Positions 8,649-17,682 of a DNA stretch of 64,000 nucleotides are shown here, in pieces. Within the stretch, counting starts at the first letter, position 1. Every line of letters starts with the position of its first letter. The translations under genes were made by a program, and so were the position numbers. The stretch comes from an uncultured Granulosicoccaceae bacterium. Its GTDB lineage: Bacteria > Pseudomonadota > Gammaproteobacteria > CALCKW01. The notes under the pieces are model-generated. The model worked only from the letters and a program-made list of their open reading frames with translations. It made no database searches and had not been told where the DNA came from. Location: the NCBI GenBank assembly GCA_937965695.1, contig CALCKW010000005.1, positions 57,922-121,921 of the forward strand. The letters run 5' to 3'.

Positions 8649-9491
8649 CTAGCCTTCTGATTCAAACTTTCGCACCGCCCGACTCACTGTCATCTCATGC
8701 ACCTCAAACACTTCTGCGATCTCGCGCATGGTGTAAGCACCGCTAAGGTAAGCCTGTGCCATGCCCTCTTTAGCATTTGCATATTCACTCAAATAGAACT
8801 TTAAAGACTTTGCAAGTGGTCTGCGCTGAGTACGAGAAACATCACGAAGATTCTCCGGCGAAGCAAGCTCCACAGCTTGCAATACAAAAACATCATCACC
8901 CAAAGCCAATTGATGTTTCACATCATCCAGCGGGCTACTGGCTTCTTTGCCCTCGAGTACAAACTGGGTATACCGAGCGATAGCCGTCGAGCGACGTTTA
9001 GCAAACTGCGCTAACAACCAATCACTGTCCAACCATTTTGGGTTATCCGCAATACCTATATGCGCAGGGTAACTGCTCCAACGCCAGTTCTCCGGCCGCC
9101 TCACCATCTTTGCTCGCACGGGGTTTAAGACCACATAACGAGACAGCTCCAGCAGATACGATTCCTTTTGTACCAATATCGCTTTAAACCGACCTTGAAA
9201 CAAATGTCCCACCAAACCATGCCGCCTATTCACACTCTGTGTGTACTGCCCATTGAGGTGCCGCATCCCGCGCGAAAGATTTCCGTCTACCGTCTCCACC
9301 AGCAAATGATAGTGATTCGTCATTTGGCAATAGGCGTGCACGTTCCAATTAAAGCGTTCGCACACTTCATCCAGCACCTCTAACCAACGCTTTCGATCTA
9401 CGTCGTCGAAGTAGATATCCTCACGTCGATCACCTCGAGAAGTGATGTGGTAAATCGCGCCGGAAAACTCTAAACGTAGTGGTCTGGTCAT
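8649..9491 (-). CDS. RAYT / Y1 transposase with C-terminal HTH
   Basis: A 280-residue Y1_Tnp-family protein (REP-associated tyrosine transposase, TnpA_REP-like). The opening RPLRLEFSGAIYHITSRG, the HUH metal motif H60-Y-H62 in TNHYHLLVET, and the YLLELSRYVVLNPVRAKM segment carrying the candidate catalytic Tyr (Y119) are diagnostic. A C-terminal helix-turn-helix (about residues 250-278, MREIAEVFEVHEMTVSRA) marks the longer subgroup. The frame looks intact. RAYTs are single-copy, domesticated transposases that mobilise or process short palindromic repeats. A tandem 17-bp repeat lies directly upstream (9525-9558), and the following hydrolase gene has lost its 5' end at that repeat. Confidence 0.92.
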   Translation of the reverse strand: MTRPLRLEFSGAIYHITSRGDRREDIYFDDVDRKRWLEVLDEVCERFNWNVHAYCQMTNHYHLLVETVDGNLSRGMRHLNGQYTQSVNRRHGLVGHLFQGRFKAILVQKESYLLELSRYVVLNPVRAKMVRRPENWRWSSYPAHIGIADNPKWLDSDWLLAQFAKRRSTAIARYTQFVLEGKEASSPLDDVKHQLALGDDVFVLQAVELASPENLRDVSRTQRRPLAKSLKFYLSEYANAKEGMAQAYLSGAYTMREIAEVFEVHEMTVSRAVRKFESEG

Positions 9492-9524
9492 TCCTAGACA
9501 GTAGCATAGAATGTTGGTTTGTTA

Positions 9525-9558
9525 GAACTGACCCCGGATTTGAACTGACCCCGGATTT
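9525..9558. repeat. Two perfect tandem copies of a 17-bp repeat beside RAYT
   Basis: The unit GAACTGACCCCGGATTT occupies 9525-9541 and again 9542-9558, with no spacer. It lies between the 5' end of the RAYT gene and the truncated hydrolase. The GACCCCGGA core resembles CCGG-centred repeats often seen with RAYT genes in proteobacterial genomes; that parallel is from memory. The second copy carries an in-frame TGA (9546-9548) that closes the hydrolase frame. Confidence 0.85.
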
Positions 9559-9560
9559 TT

Positions 9561-10541
9561 CCCGAAGAAGCCTCCATCAATCGCATCCGCGTAATGGCGC
9601 CTTACTTTTTGGCTAACGGTATCTACCCCATATTTATTGTATGGAAAACTGGTTTGGCGGAAACCATAGCTAACATCATTCGCGAATCATTGGATAAAAG
9701 CGACGCGCACGTGCCACGCGCAGAAGGTTTTATCAAAGACTGGATGGAGAAACTCTCCGAGGGCAGTGACCGCGCCATCGAAGCGCTAGCCCGCACTATT
9801 AACGCGCGGGGCATCTGGTCAGAGATGAAAGAAAACGCCGTGTTCGCCAGCGACCAAACCGTCCCAGGCTCCCCTCAAAACCGGGGAGGCAAGCCCGGTG
9901 GCATGGTGATTTTGGCACGCTCAATTAGCAAACTTCGGAAGAAACACCCCAATCTCGAGCTGCATCTGATCGGTCACTCAGCCGGATCTATCCTGCTGGG
10001 AAGCTGGGTCAAAGAGTTGGAAAAAACCAAGCTTCCGGTGCAGAGCTGCTCGCTCTACGCCCCCGCCTGCACCCTCGCTTTTGCCAACAGAACTTACAAG
10101 CGCCTGGTTGATAAAAAACTACTGAAAAAATCGGACTTGTATATCCACAATCTCAGCGAGGAGGCCGAGCGTGACGACAACACCGGCAGACTGTACCGCA
10201 AATCCCTGCTCTACCTCGTTAGCCGCGCATTGGAGGACATCCACAAAATGCCCCTACTGGGCCTGCAGGCCTCGTGGAATCACGATAACTACCCGAAGCA
10301 AAGTTCGGGCGGTTTCAACCACTCTCACAGACAAGAGGCTGTTATATGGCAGGCGTTTATCAAAAACACCAAGCTACCAAAGCCTTTGTCCAGCAAGACC
10401 GTCAAAACCGATCGCAAAGGCAGTAGTACTGACCTCGCTCACGGTAGCTTTGACAACGATATAGAAGTGGTGGAATTCACCTTGAAAAAGATAAAACAGG
10501 CCGCGCTAAAACTTAAAGTGGAAAACTTGAATGGGTTCTAG
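9561..10541 (+). pseudogene. 5'-truncated alpha/beta hydrolase fused to RAYT-linked repeat
   Basis: The frame encodes the middle and C-terminal parts of an alpha/beta hydrolase with a GHSAG nucleophile elbow (S129 counted from the ATG at 9594). From my memory of related proteins the sequence before the ATG (PEEASINRIRVMAPYFLANG) still belongs to the conserved region, and the oxyanion-side HGG segment should come before it. Instead the frame runs straight into the second 17-bp repeat and stops at a TGA. The first beta strands and the oxyanion loop are therefore missing, and no ribosome site precedes the ATG. The remaining frame is intact over 315 codons, so the loss may be recent. An active shortened protein is possible but unlikely. 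Confidence 0.7.
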
Positions 10542-11478
10542 AACAGTTATCAAACATCCATACTATGACTCGGCTGACTAGTCAGACTTGTTCCGCGTCA
10601 TTACTCAAGCTAGTTTCTCAAGTAGCAAAGGCCTTGACTCGCCTATTAAAAATTGAAAAAGTAAACCGCTATTCTGAGAATGGAACTACCTAGATATTGC
10701 TGTTTACGATCAACGCTGTTTGGTAACCAATTGAACTTCGCAGCGGTGGTTAGCTCCATACCACAGACTTTGAGCAGATCGTTCGAGAACTTTTAGGATC
10801 GAACGTATCTACCTTCTAAATCAATCTCCACACGACGCATCAAAGATTCAAAGAACATAAAAACTTAGTTACTTTTTAATTGTCTGGGTTAAAAATTAGG
10901 GCCTATTTAGAGAGCCCGCCCATTGCCTTAATGAGTCGTGGTAGATGTTCGAAGGGCTTGAGTCTACTCCCAACCGTAATCCCTTCCATTGGGGGATTAT
11001 TTGTATTCAAAAAATTCTAGTACCTGCATTGAATACCTACGATTTTCCAAGCGCCGGTCTACCGGCGCTTGTGTAAAGATCTATCTGCAAAAGCTTACTG
11101 GGTAAAAACTGGCGTTTCCCCAACAAAACACCTTGTGTTGGCCTACAGCAATTACAAGGCAACTATAAGCTTCTGAACACCCATTAATCCGGAATTGTGC
11201 TTGCTGCGGCCATAGCCAGTCGATGCGCCATCTCTATATCCTCGCTTTGCAAATGGTACGCATCAGCCCCTTACTATCTGAATGTGGATCAAGACTAGAC
11301 ATTCAATTAATTCAAACGAATTCATGAGTGCTGCTTCAGTTTCAACTGTTTCGTTTCTGGCGGCGAAAAATAAGCCCACTAATCAGGATAGCTTTGCAAA
11401 TAAAGGGTAGAATTCAGGGCTAAATGGATGCCGTCTAAGCATAACAATCGACAGATTAATGGGGCCCTGAGTAATCGC
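10542..11478. other. 0.94-kb gene-free stretch with two orphan hairpins
   Basis: No convincing reading frame is present. AATCCC (10978-10983) pairs with GGGATT (10993-10998) ahead of ATTTGTATT. A stronger perfect stem pairs AAGCGCCGGT (11049-11058) with ACCGGCGCTT (11061-11070) around a 2-base loop. Both look like terminators that have lost their genes. Together with the truncated hydrolase this suggests decayed DNA next to the RAYT element. Confidence 0.5.
11049..11070. terminator. Perfect 10-bp stem, orphan terminator-like
   Basis: AAGCGCCGGT and ACCGGCGCTT form a perfect GC-rich stem with loop CT. The nearest plus-strand gene ends 500 bases upstream. On either strand the flanking T or A runs are short (CTTGTGTAAA), so it could equally be a protein-binding palindrome. 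Confidence 0.45.
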
Positions 11479-13044
11479 ATGAGAATTGGAATAGATGTAG
11501 GTGGCACACACACGGATGCCGTTCTTTTGGATGGTGACAGTGTGCTTGCTTCCCACAAGGCATTAACCAGTGCTGATGTCACGACGGGCATCCAAGACGC
11601 TTTAAAAGCACTCACTTGTCAAGGTGCTGATCCGGAAAAAGTTGACGCTGTGATGATCGGCACAACGCAATTCACTAACGCCGTGGTTGAGCGTCGGGAA
11701 CTCTCGAAAGTGGCTGCTGTTCGGGTTGGCTTACCTTCAGGGCGCGGCTTACCACCAATGGTTGGGTGGCCAGAGGATATCGCGGCGATTCTAGGCAAGC
11801 ACCACTTTGAATTGCACGGTGGCTTTTTATACGATGGACGCGCGATTGCCCCGCTAGACCCGACTGAAATCGACGCACTAATCACCGAATTACAAGCAAG
11901 TGATGTAAAGGCCGTCGCTATTACGTCCGCGTTTTCTCCGATGAACGCAGAGCCGGAACAGCAAATTGCAAAGGCTCTAAAAGCAGCCTTACCAGACCTA
12001 GGCATTGTACTGTCCCACCGTATCGGTCGCGTTGGGCTTTTAGAGCGCGAAAACGCTGCTTTGTTGAATGCATCCTTATTGGCCTTCGCCGATCGAGTCG
12101 TCGATGCGTTTCAAGATTCGCTTGCCAAGTTTGATTTAAATTGTCCCATTTTTGTCAGCCAGAATGACGGCACGCTGATGGATGTTACCTTTGTGCGTGA
12201 GTTCCCCGCGCTGACATTTGCCTCTGGACCCACTAACTCATTGCGTGGCGCTGCCAAGTTGACCGGTATCGAAGACGCCATTGTCATTGATATCGGTGGC
12301 ACGACATCAGACATAGGTATTCTGCGCACAGGTTTCCCGCGGGAATCCAATATGGTGGTTGAAGTGGGCGGCGTGCGAACCAATTTTCGTATGCCCGATC
12401 TACTCGCTATTGGCTTGGGTGGTGGCTCTGTTGTCAGCGACAATGGCAACAACGTTGGCCCGCAATCCGTCGGTCATCAACTGGTCAGTGAAGGCATTGC
12501 TTTTGGTGGCTCCACATTGACTGCAACAGACATTGTTGTCGCCGCGGGCCTTAAAGATGTGGGTGACGCCTCTTTGGTAGCCGATCTACCCAAATATACT
12601 GTTGCAAATGGCTTAGCCACCATCAAAGAGTTGCTGGAACGTGGCGTGCGAAAAATGAAACCTAGCGCCGATCCCTTACCCATTATTCTTGTCGGCGGTG
12701 GAGCGGTGCTTGCGCCCACATCACTCGCCAACGGTTCGCAAGTTTTTAGACCAGAACACAGCGGTGTTGCCAACGCCATTGGCGCTGCAATTGCGCAAAT
12801 TGGCGGAGAAGCCGAACGCTTTACCTCTTACACTGAAATAGGCAGAGACGCAGCCCTGGCACTGGTGACGGCAGACGCACGCGCAGTAGCCGTGCAGGCA
12901 GGCGCAGACCCTGAGAGTATCCGCGTTAATGATATCGAAGAAGTCGCGATTCCCTACATGGACGCTGGCTCAATGCGGGTACGAGTCAAAGTAGTCGGAG
13001 AAGTGGCCGCACTGAAGCAAGCTCAAGCGGGAGAAGCACCATGA
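11479..13044 (+). CDS. Hydantoinase/oxoprolinase family protein (HyuA-like, short form)
   Basis: A 521-residue ASKHA-fold ATP-dependent amidohydrolase of the HyuA type. The N-terminal nucleotide motif (IGIDVGGTHTDAVLLDG), the GTTQFTNAVVER segment, the second phosphate motif VIDIGGTTSDIG and the GLGGGSVV loop are family hallmarks. The start is set at 11479, where the conserved MRIGIDVGG begins; an upstream ATG (11428) adds 17 non-conserved residues. It overlaps the DUF917 gene by 4 bases, a recurrent pairing. The family hydrolyses cyclic amides such as hydantoins or 5-oxoproline using ATP, but the short form paired with DUF917 has no assigned substrate. A dipeptide-type importer is convergent with it. 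Confidence 0.85.
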   Translation: MRIGIDVGGTHTDAVLLDGDSVLASHKALTSADVTTGIQDALKALTCQGADPEKVDAVMIGTTQFTNAVVERRELSKVAAVRVGLPSGRGLPPMVGWPEDIAAILGKHHFELHGGFLYDGRAIAPLDPTEIDALITELQASDVKAVAITSAFSPMNAEPEQQIAKALKAALPDLGIVLSHRIGRVGLLERENAALLNASLLAFADRVVDAFQDSLAKFDLNCPIFVSQNDGTLMDVTFVREFPALTFASGPTNSLRGAAKLTGIEDAIVIDIGGTTSDIGILRTGFPRESNMVVEVGGVRTNFRMPDLLAIGLGGGSVVSDNGNNVGPQSVGHQLVSEGIAFGGSTLTATDIVVAAGLKDVGDASLVADLPKYTVANGLATIKELLERGVRKMKPSADPLPIILVGGGAVLAPTSLANGSQVFRPEHSGVANAIGAAIAQIGGEAERFTSYTEIGRDAALALVTADARAVAVQAGADPESIRVNDIEEVAIPYMDAGSMRVRVKVVGEVAALKQAQAGEAP

Positions 13045-14126
13045 AGTTGAGCCAAGAAGATTTATCCGACCTGGCCTCCGGTGCCGCACTACTCGCTACA
13101 GGTGGCGGTGGTGATCCGTATTTGTCATATCTTGCAGCCGTGCAAGCGATGAAACTTTACGGCGCTGCAGAGCTCATCTCAGTGCACGACTTGGCAGATG
13201 ATGCCGTAATAGTTGCTATTGGGGCTGTTGGCGCGCCAACAACTAGCTTAGAGCTTTTGCCATCAGTGGATGACGCAGCAAAGGTTTTGGATGCCTATCG
13301 CGACTACACAGGTGAAAAAATTGATGCCGTGATTAGCTTTGAGATCGGTGGTGGAAATTCTCTTGTTCCTATCATGGCAGCAGCAGCCTCCGGTCTCCCG
13401 GTTATCGACGGTGACGGTATGGGCCGCGCCCTGCCGGAGGTCCAGATGATGACATATGCCATCGCTGGTATTTCGGCAACGCCAGCCGTCGCTATCGACT
13501 ACGCGGGCAATACGCAGGTATTTCACGCTGACTCTATCGAAGACTACGAGCCGATGATTCGCAACTTTGCGATGGAACATGGCGGCATGGTGTTGAGTGT
13601 AGAATTCCGCATGACTGCCCGTGAGCTGAGGGCTTGTATTGTTCCAGATACCGTTTCGCTATCTATTGCGCTGGGGCGTGTTTTAAAGTCTGGGGCGGGA
13701 AATGCTCTGCAAATTGCACCTGCGCTAGAGGCTATTTTTGAAGACTCACCCTATGGCCAGCTGAAGATGCTTTTTAACGGTACCGTGTCAGATTTTTCTA
13801 CAACGGTTGTGGGCGGCTACGATGTTGGGCGTGCGGTTATTGAGCCAGCAGAGGGTGAAGGCCCTGCTCTATCCATCGATATTAAAAACGAATACCTGAC
13901 AGCTTGGCTAGGGGACAAACTGCTGGCGTCGGTGCCTGACCTGATCATGATTTTGGATGTTGAAACAGCGCAGCCAATCAATGCAGAACGCTTGCGATTT
14001 GGCCAGAGAATTGCGGTTTACGGAATCGGCTGTCCGCCCCACTACCGCACAGCAGAGGCCTTAAAATGGGTCTCCCCTAGAAACTTCGGCTTCGATTTTG
14101 ACTTCAAAGCTATTGAAGATCTTTAG
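13041..14126 (+). CDS. DUF917 family protein
   Basis: A 361-residue DUF917 protein, translationally coupled to the hydantoinase-like gene through an ATGA overlap. Visible family features are the ATGGGGDPY loop near residue 20, FEIGGGNSLVP near 100 and PVIDGDGMGRALPE near 125. DUF917 proteins are regular partners of HyuA-type proteins and are presumed to be a subunit or a second enzyme of the same amide-cleaving pathway. The biochemical role is not established. It ends 4 bases before the convergent ABC ATPase gene. Confidence 0.85.
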   Translation: MKLSQEDLSDLASGAALLATGGGGDPYLSYLAAVQAMKLYGAAELISVHDLADDAVIVAIGAVGAPTTSLELLPSVDDAAKVLDAYRDYTGEKIDAVISFEIGGGNSLVPIMAAAASGLPVIDGDGMGRALPEVQMMTYAIAGISATPAVAIDYAGNTQVFHADSIEDYEPMIRNFAMEHGGMVLSVEFRMTARELRACIVPDTVSLSIALGRVLKSGAGNALQIAPALEAIFEDSPYGQLKMLFNGTVSDFSTTVVGGYDVGRAVIEPAEGEGPALSIDIKNEYLTAWLGDKLLASVPDLIMILDVETAQPINAERLRFGQRIAVYGIGCPPHYRTAEALKWVSPRNFGFDFDFKAIEDL

Positions 14127-14129
14127 AGG

Positions 14130-14918
14130 TTAGGAGCTTGGGCTCTTAGGTGTCGCCGCAACTAAGGCCTGAGTATAAGGGTGTTGCGGCGAATCCAAAA
14201 TTGCATCCGTGGCGCCATGCTCCACGATTTCACCCTGCGACATCACCAACACCCTGTCTGCCATATGCCGCACCACGTCTAGATTATGTGTGATTAGCAA
14301 ATAGGTGTAACCGTGTGTCGCTCGCAAATTCGCCAGCAGATTTAATACCTGCGCCTGCACTGAAACATCAAGCGCAGATGTCGGTTCGTCCAAAACAATC
14401 AACTTAGGCTTGAGCGCTAATGCCCGTGCAATTGCAACACGTTGCGCCTGCCCGCCAGACATGGCGCCAATACGCCGGTTCAAGTAGCTTTCTTCCAAGC
14501 CAACATCGGCCAATAATCCAGTCACTCTTTGTTTTAACGCAGCGCGGCTCATACGCTCATGCGCACGAATGGGTTCCGCTACTAGATCAAGCACCGACAG
14601 CCTTGGATTGAGTGAAACAAAAGGATTTTGATAAACAATCGCCATATCGCGCCGCCGCTCTCGACGCCCAGCTTTGCTCAACGCGGTTAGATCAAGCCCA
14701 TCGAATAAAACCTCGCCTGAATCCGCTGGGATCATACCCATGATAATTCGAGCCAAAGTTGTTTTTCCCGAGCCTGACTCACCGACTAGGCCGATGGCTT
14801 CACCTTCTTCGATGATTACGTTGATGTCTCGAAGCACGTCCAGCTGGCGCTTTCGAAACATGCCATCGCTTATCAAAAAGCTTTTATAGACCTGGCTTAC
14901 ACTCAGCAACTCAGGCAT
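14130..14918 (-). CDS. Oligopeptide-type ABC transporter ATPase (DppF/OppF-like)
   Basis: A 262-residue ABC ATPase with Walker A (GESGSGKTT), Q-loop (VYQNPF), signature MSGGQAQRVAIARAL, Walker B (LIVLDEPTSALD) and H-loop (ITHNLDVV). The MFRKRQLDVLRDIN opening resembles DppF/OppF. The start is placed at 14918 because the family start (MPELLSVSQVYKSF) begins there and overlaps the preceding gene by 8 bases; a 26-codon upstream extension reads through the end of the DppD-like gene. It is the last gene of the importer operon and ends 4 bases from the convergent DUF917 gene. It would energise uptake of a peptide-like solute together with the other subunits. Confidence 0.88.
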   Translation of the reverse strand: MPELLSVSQVYKSFLISDGMFRKRQLDVLRDINVIIEEGEAIGLVGESGSGKTTLARIIMGMIPADSGEVLFDGLDLTALSKAGRRERRRDMAIVYQNPFVSLNPRLSVLDLVAEPIRAHERMSRAALKQRVTGLLADVGLEESYLNRRIGAMSGGQAQRVAIARALALKPKLIVLDEPTSALDVSVQAQVLNLLANLRATHGYTYLLITHNLDVVRHMADRVLVMSQGEIVEHGATDAILDSPQHPYTQALVAATPKSPSS

Positions 14919-15750
14919 GACTCCCTCCGTGCAACACCATTTGCGCCGCGACGGTAGGCAACACGGTGCCTCGCGATCCAGGCTTTGGCGAAGCATCGAG
15001 CAATGCTCTGGTATAGGGATGATCGGGCGATTTCAGCACGGCGTCTGCTGGCCCAGTCTCTACAATCTCTCCGTGTAGCATGACTGCAACCTTGTCACAG
15101 ACCTGCGATATCACTGCAAGATCGTGGCTGACAAACAATATAGTTAGGCCAAGCTGATCACGAAGAGACTTTAGCAAAGCCAAAATCTGTGCTTGCACTG
15201 TCACATCCAGTGCGGTTGTCGGCTCATCGGCGATAAGTGTGTTTGCGCCCGCAGACAGCGCCATAGCAATCAGCGCACGCTGTTGCATTCCGCCAGATAT
15301 TTGATGCGGATAACTGGCGGCCGTGCGTAGGGGATCTGGCAGGCCAACCTGCTCTAGCAATTCTAGCAGTCGGGCACGCCGTGCCTTTTTATTGAGCTCT
15401 GTATGTCGTCGTAGCACCGCATCGATTTGCGCGCCAATGGTAAAGACGGGGTTCAGAGCAGACGCCGGATCCTGAAAAATCATCGCGACCTCGCGACCAC
15501 GAACAGCAGCCCAGTTTTTGTCTAAAAGGTTATGTTCACCCACCGATAGCGTTTCGGCTGAGACTCGCGCGACGTTTGGTGTAAGCCCTAAAAGAGTCGT
15601 ACAGGTCATCGTCTTACCCGAGCCAGACTCACCGACGATGCCGAAGATCTCGCCTTTTTCGACCGCCAAGCTAACGCCTTTTACAACAGCGAGCGGTCCA
15701 GTCGCTAGTTCGAGAACGACCTGTAGATTATCGATTTCAATGTAGGCCAT
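14911..15750 (-). CDS. Oligopeptide-type ABC transporter ATPase (DppD/OppD-like)
   Basis: A 279-residue ABC ATPase with Walker A (GESGSGKTM), signature ISGGMQQRALIAMAL, Walker B (TLIADEPTTALD) and H-loop (VSHDLAVI). It pairs with the DppF-like ATPase as a heterodimer. The C-terminal segment YTRALLDASPKPG is the usual oligo/dipeptide C-terminal region, but the cysteine cluster that binds Fe-S in many DppD/OppD proteins is not seen. Its ATG shares a base with the stop of the permease gene (TGATG), so translation is coupled. Confidence 0.88.
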   Translation of the reverse strand: MAYIEIDNLQVVLELATGPLAVVKGVSLAVEKGEIFGIVGESGSGKTMTCTTLLGLTPNVARVSAETLSVGEHNLLDKNWAAVRGREVAMIFQDPASALNPVFTIGAQIDAVLRRHTELNKKARRARLLELLEQVGLPDPLRTAASYPHQISGGMQQRALIAMALSAGANTLIADEPTTALDVTVQAQILALLKSLRDQLGLTILFVSHDLAVISQVCDKVAVMLHGEIVETGPADAVLKSPDHPYTRALLDASPKPGSRGTVLPTVAAQMVLHGGSHA

Positions 15751-16532
15751 CAGCTATGGCCTTCCGTTTTTTGTGCGTCACGCAAGCTATCGCCCAGAAG
15801 ATTAAAAGCAAGGGCCACTAAAAATATAGCAAGCCCGGGGAACGTCACATACCACCAACGAGCAGGAAAATGGGCACGTCCCTCAGCGATAATTTGACCC
15901 CAATCCGGTGTAGGCGGCGCCAGCCCCAACCCAAGAAACGACAGCGCAGCTGCAGTTAAAATTGTTGCGCCTAAATCCAAGGTGCCTTGCACCATCACAG
16001 GGCTGACCACAAAGGGAGCCAAGTGCCTCGCCATAATACGTGTGTGCCCCACCCCCATAAACTGAGCAGCTTCAACAAAAGGGCGCTGCCGCAGGCTGAC
16101 AACTTGCGCCCGCGCTATTCGGGTGTACCAAGGCCACCACCCTAAACCAATGGCAAGCACCAAATTACCAAAGCCATTGCCCAGTAAGGCGGCCATGAAT
16201 ATCGCTAACAGCAATGGAGGGAATGCCAAAAACACATCGGTCGCTCGCATGATGATCTGGTCAACCCAGCCACCAAAGTAACCGGCAACAATACCGAGCG
16301 GCACGCCAATGCCAATCGCAAGCAATACAACCAACAGTGCCACCGATACCGACACTCGCCCACCAAACAACACCCGCGCCCACATATCGCGCCCAAGTTG
16401 ATCGGTACCCATTACATGCTCAGCTGAGGGTGCCAACAACCGGTCAGGGCCGGGTGCGCCCAAGCCTTGCTCGGCATAAGACGTCAACCAAGGGGCAAAA
16501 ACGATGGCCGCCAAGGTGCACAAAATAATCAT
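15750..16532 (-). CDS. Oligopeptide-type ABC permease (DppC-like), start uncertain
   Basis: A 260-residue (from the first ATG) BPD_transp_1 permease with about five or six helices and an EAA loop (EAAQFMGVGHTRIMARHLAP). The ATG at 16532 falls in the first membrane helix. The frame stays open upstream to 16616 and reads HKFLRDPVGIISL just before the ATG, which is the normal cytoplasmic N-terminus of DppC proteins. No ATG, GTG or TTG lies in that extension, only CTG, ATT and ATC codons, so a rare start codon or a shortened protein must be considered. It lies directly after the DppB-like gene and is coupled to the DppD-like gene. Confidence 0.82.
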   Translation of the reverse strand: MIILCTLAAIVFAPWLTSYAEQGLGAPGPDRLLAPSAEHVMGTDQLGRDMWARVLFGGRVSVSVALLVVLLAIGIGVPLGIVAGYFGGWVDQIIMRATDVFLAFPPLLLAIFMAALLGNGFGNLVLAIGLGWWPWYTRIARAQVVSLRQRPFVEAAQFMGVGHTRIMARHLAPFVVSPVMVQGTLDLGATILTAAALSFLGLGLAPPTPDWGQIIAEGRAHFPARWWYVTFPGLAIFLVALAFNLLGDSLRDAQKTEGHS

Positions 16533-16603
16533 CAGGCTGATAATGCCGACTGGGTCTCGCAGGAATTTATGCGCTGGCGAGCCTGGCGCAGGTGAAATAA
16601 AAT

Positions 16604-17623
16604 TTAAGATAGCGCCACCCTAGGGTCGAGAGACGCCTGAGCCAGATCCACCAGTAAATTGACCAGCACGTAGATAACCGTGCCGACCAAAGTCACCGCC
16701 ATGATGACAGGGAAATCTACCGCTAATATCGCAGCCGTGACATAGCTTCCAATACCGGGCCACGCAAATATCACCTCGACCAAGACTGCCCCAGTCAGAG
16801 AAAATGCGAAAGTTAGCCCTAAGACTGTTATGGTTTGAGGCAGAGCATTTTTTAGCGCAAAGCGAAATAGGATTTCACGCCGGCTCAATCCCATGGCCGT
16901 AGCTGTTGTGATGTAGTGCTCTTGCATCACCTCGCCCATGGCGCTGCGCGTCATGCGCATAGCAAGTGCTATTGGGTAAAGCGAGAGCGTAAGCGCGGGC
17001 AATACAAGATGCCTGGCCACATCCGAAAGTGCAGCCCAGTTCCCGCTTAAAATTGCATCGATTGAGTTAAAACCCGTCACAACTGTAATCGGGTTAAACA
17101 ACATTGTCTCTCGTGAAAACTGACCGGACAGTGGCAACCAATTTAGCCAACTAAAAAACACCAGCTGAAAAATCATCGCTATCCAAAAGACCGGGAATGA
17201 AGCCATACCGATGGCGCCGAGTCTACTGATTTGATCTAAACAACCCTTTGGTTTAGAAGCTGCGAGCACCCCCAAAGGAATGCCGACAACCACAGCCATC
17301 AACATCGCAATGAAGACCAGTTCAAGCGTTGCGGGTAAAAATTTTTTGATGTCTTTGCTGATAGGTTGGCGTGTTCTATAAGAGACGCCAAAGTCACCAG
17401 TTAGGGCCTTGCCAGCAAACTGCGCATACTGCAATACCAGCGGCTTATCGAGCCCGAGCCGCAAGCGAGCTTCTTCAATTTTTGCGGTGGATGCACGTGG
17501 CCCTGCATAGAGTGCTGCAGGGTCTGTTGGTAAGATTCGGGTAGCAAGAAAGGTAAGGACAGACACACAAAAAATGACCACACAGGCCATTAACAAGCGT
17601 TTGCCAAGTACCTTGAACCCCAT
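16604..17623 (-). CDS. Oligopeptide-type ABC permease (DppB-like)
   Basis: A 339-residue inner-membrane permease with six expected helices, the N-terminal RILPTDPAALYAGPRAS segment common to DppB/OppB proteins and an EAA-type loop (YITTATAMGLSRREILFRFALKNALPQ). It forms the membrane channel with the DppC-like subunit. It follows the solute-binding protein gene, separated from it by a strong hairpin, which suggests lower expression than the binding protein. Confidence 0.88.
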   Translation of the reverse strand: MGFKVLGKRLLMACVVIFCVSVLTFLATRILPTDPAALYAGPRASTAKIEEARLRLGLDKPLVLQYAQFAGKALTGDFGVSYRTRQPISKDIKKFLPATLELVFIAMLMAVVVGIPLGVLAASKPKGCLDQISRLGAIGMASFPVFWIAMIFQLVFFSWLNWLPLSGQFSRETMLFNPITVVTGFNSIDAILSGNWAALSDVARHLVLPALTLSLYPIALAMRMTRSAMGEVMQEHYITTATAMGLSRREILFRFALKNALPQTITVLGLTFAFSLTGAVLVEVIFAWPGIGSYVTAAILAVDFPVIMAVTLVGTVIYVLVNLLVDLAQASLDPRVALS

Positions 17624-17643
17624 AAGCCTCGCCTCACAAATAA

Positions 17644-17671
17644 AAAAGGGGCGGTTAAAACCGCCCCTTTT
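17644..17671 (-). terminator. Strong hairpin with T-tail after solute-binding protein gene
   Basis: AAAAGGGGCGGTT (17644-17656) and AACCGCCCCTTTT (17659-17671) form a perfect 13-bp stem. Read on the minus strand it starts 12 bases after the binding-protein stop and ends in TTTTTTA. It can act as a partial terminator, giving excess binding protein over the downstream permeases and ATPases. Confidence 0.82.
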
Positions 17672-17682
17672 GCAGCCTTTTT

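Noticed and set aside
10542..11478. Additional RAYT-type repeats or a tRNA in the gap
   Set aside because: No second copy of the 17-mer and no cloverleaf were found by reading both strands; only two orphan hairpins.
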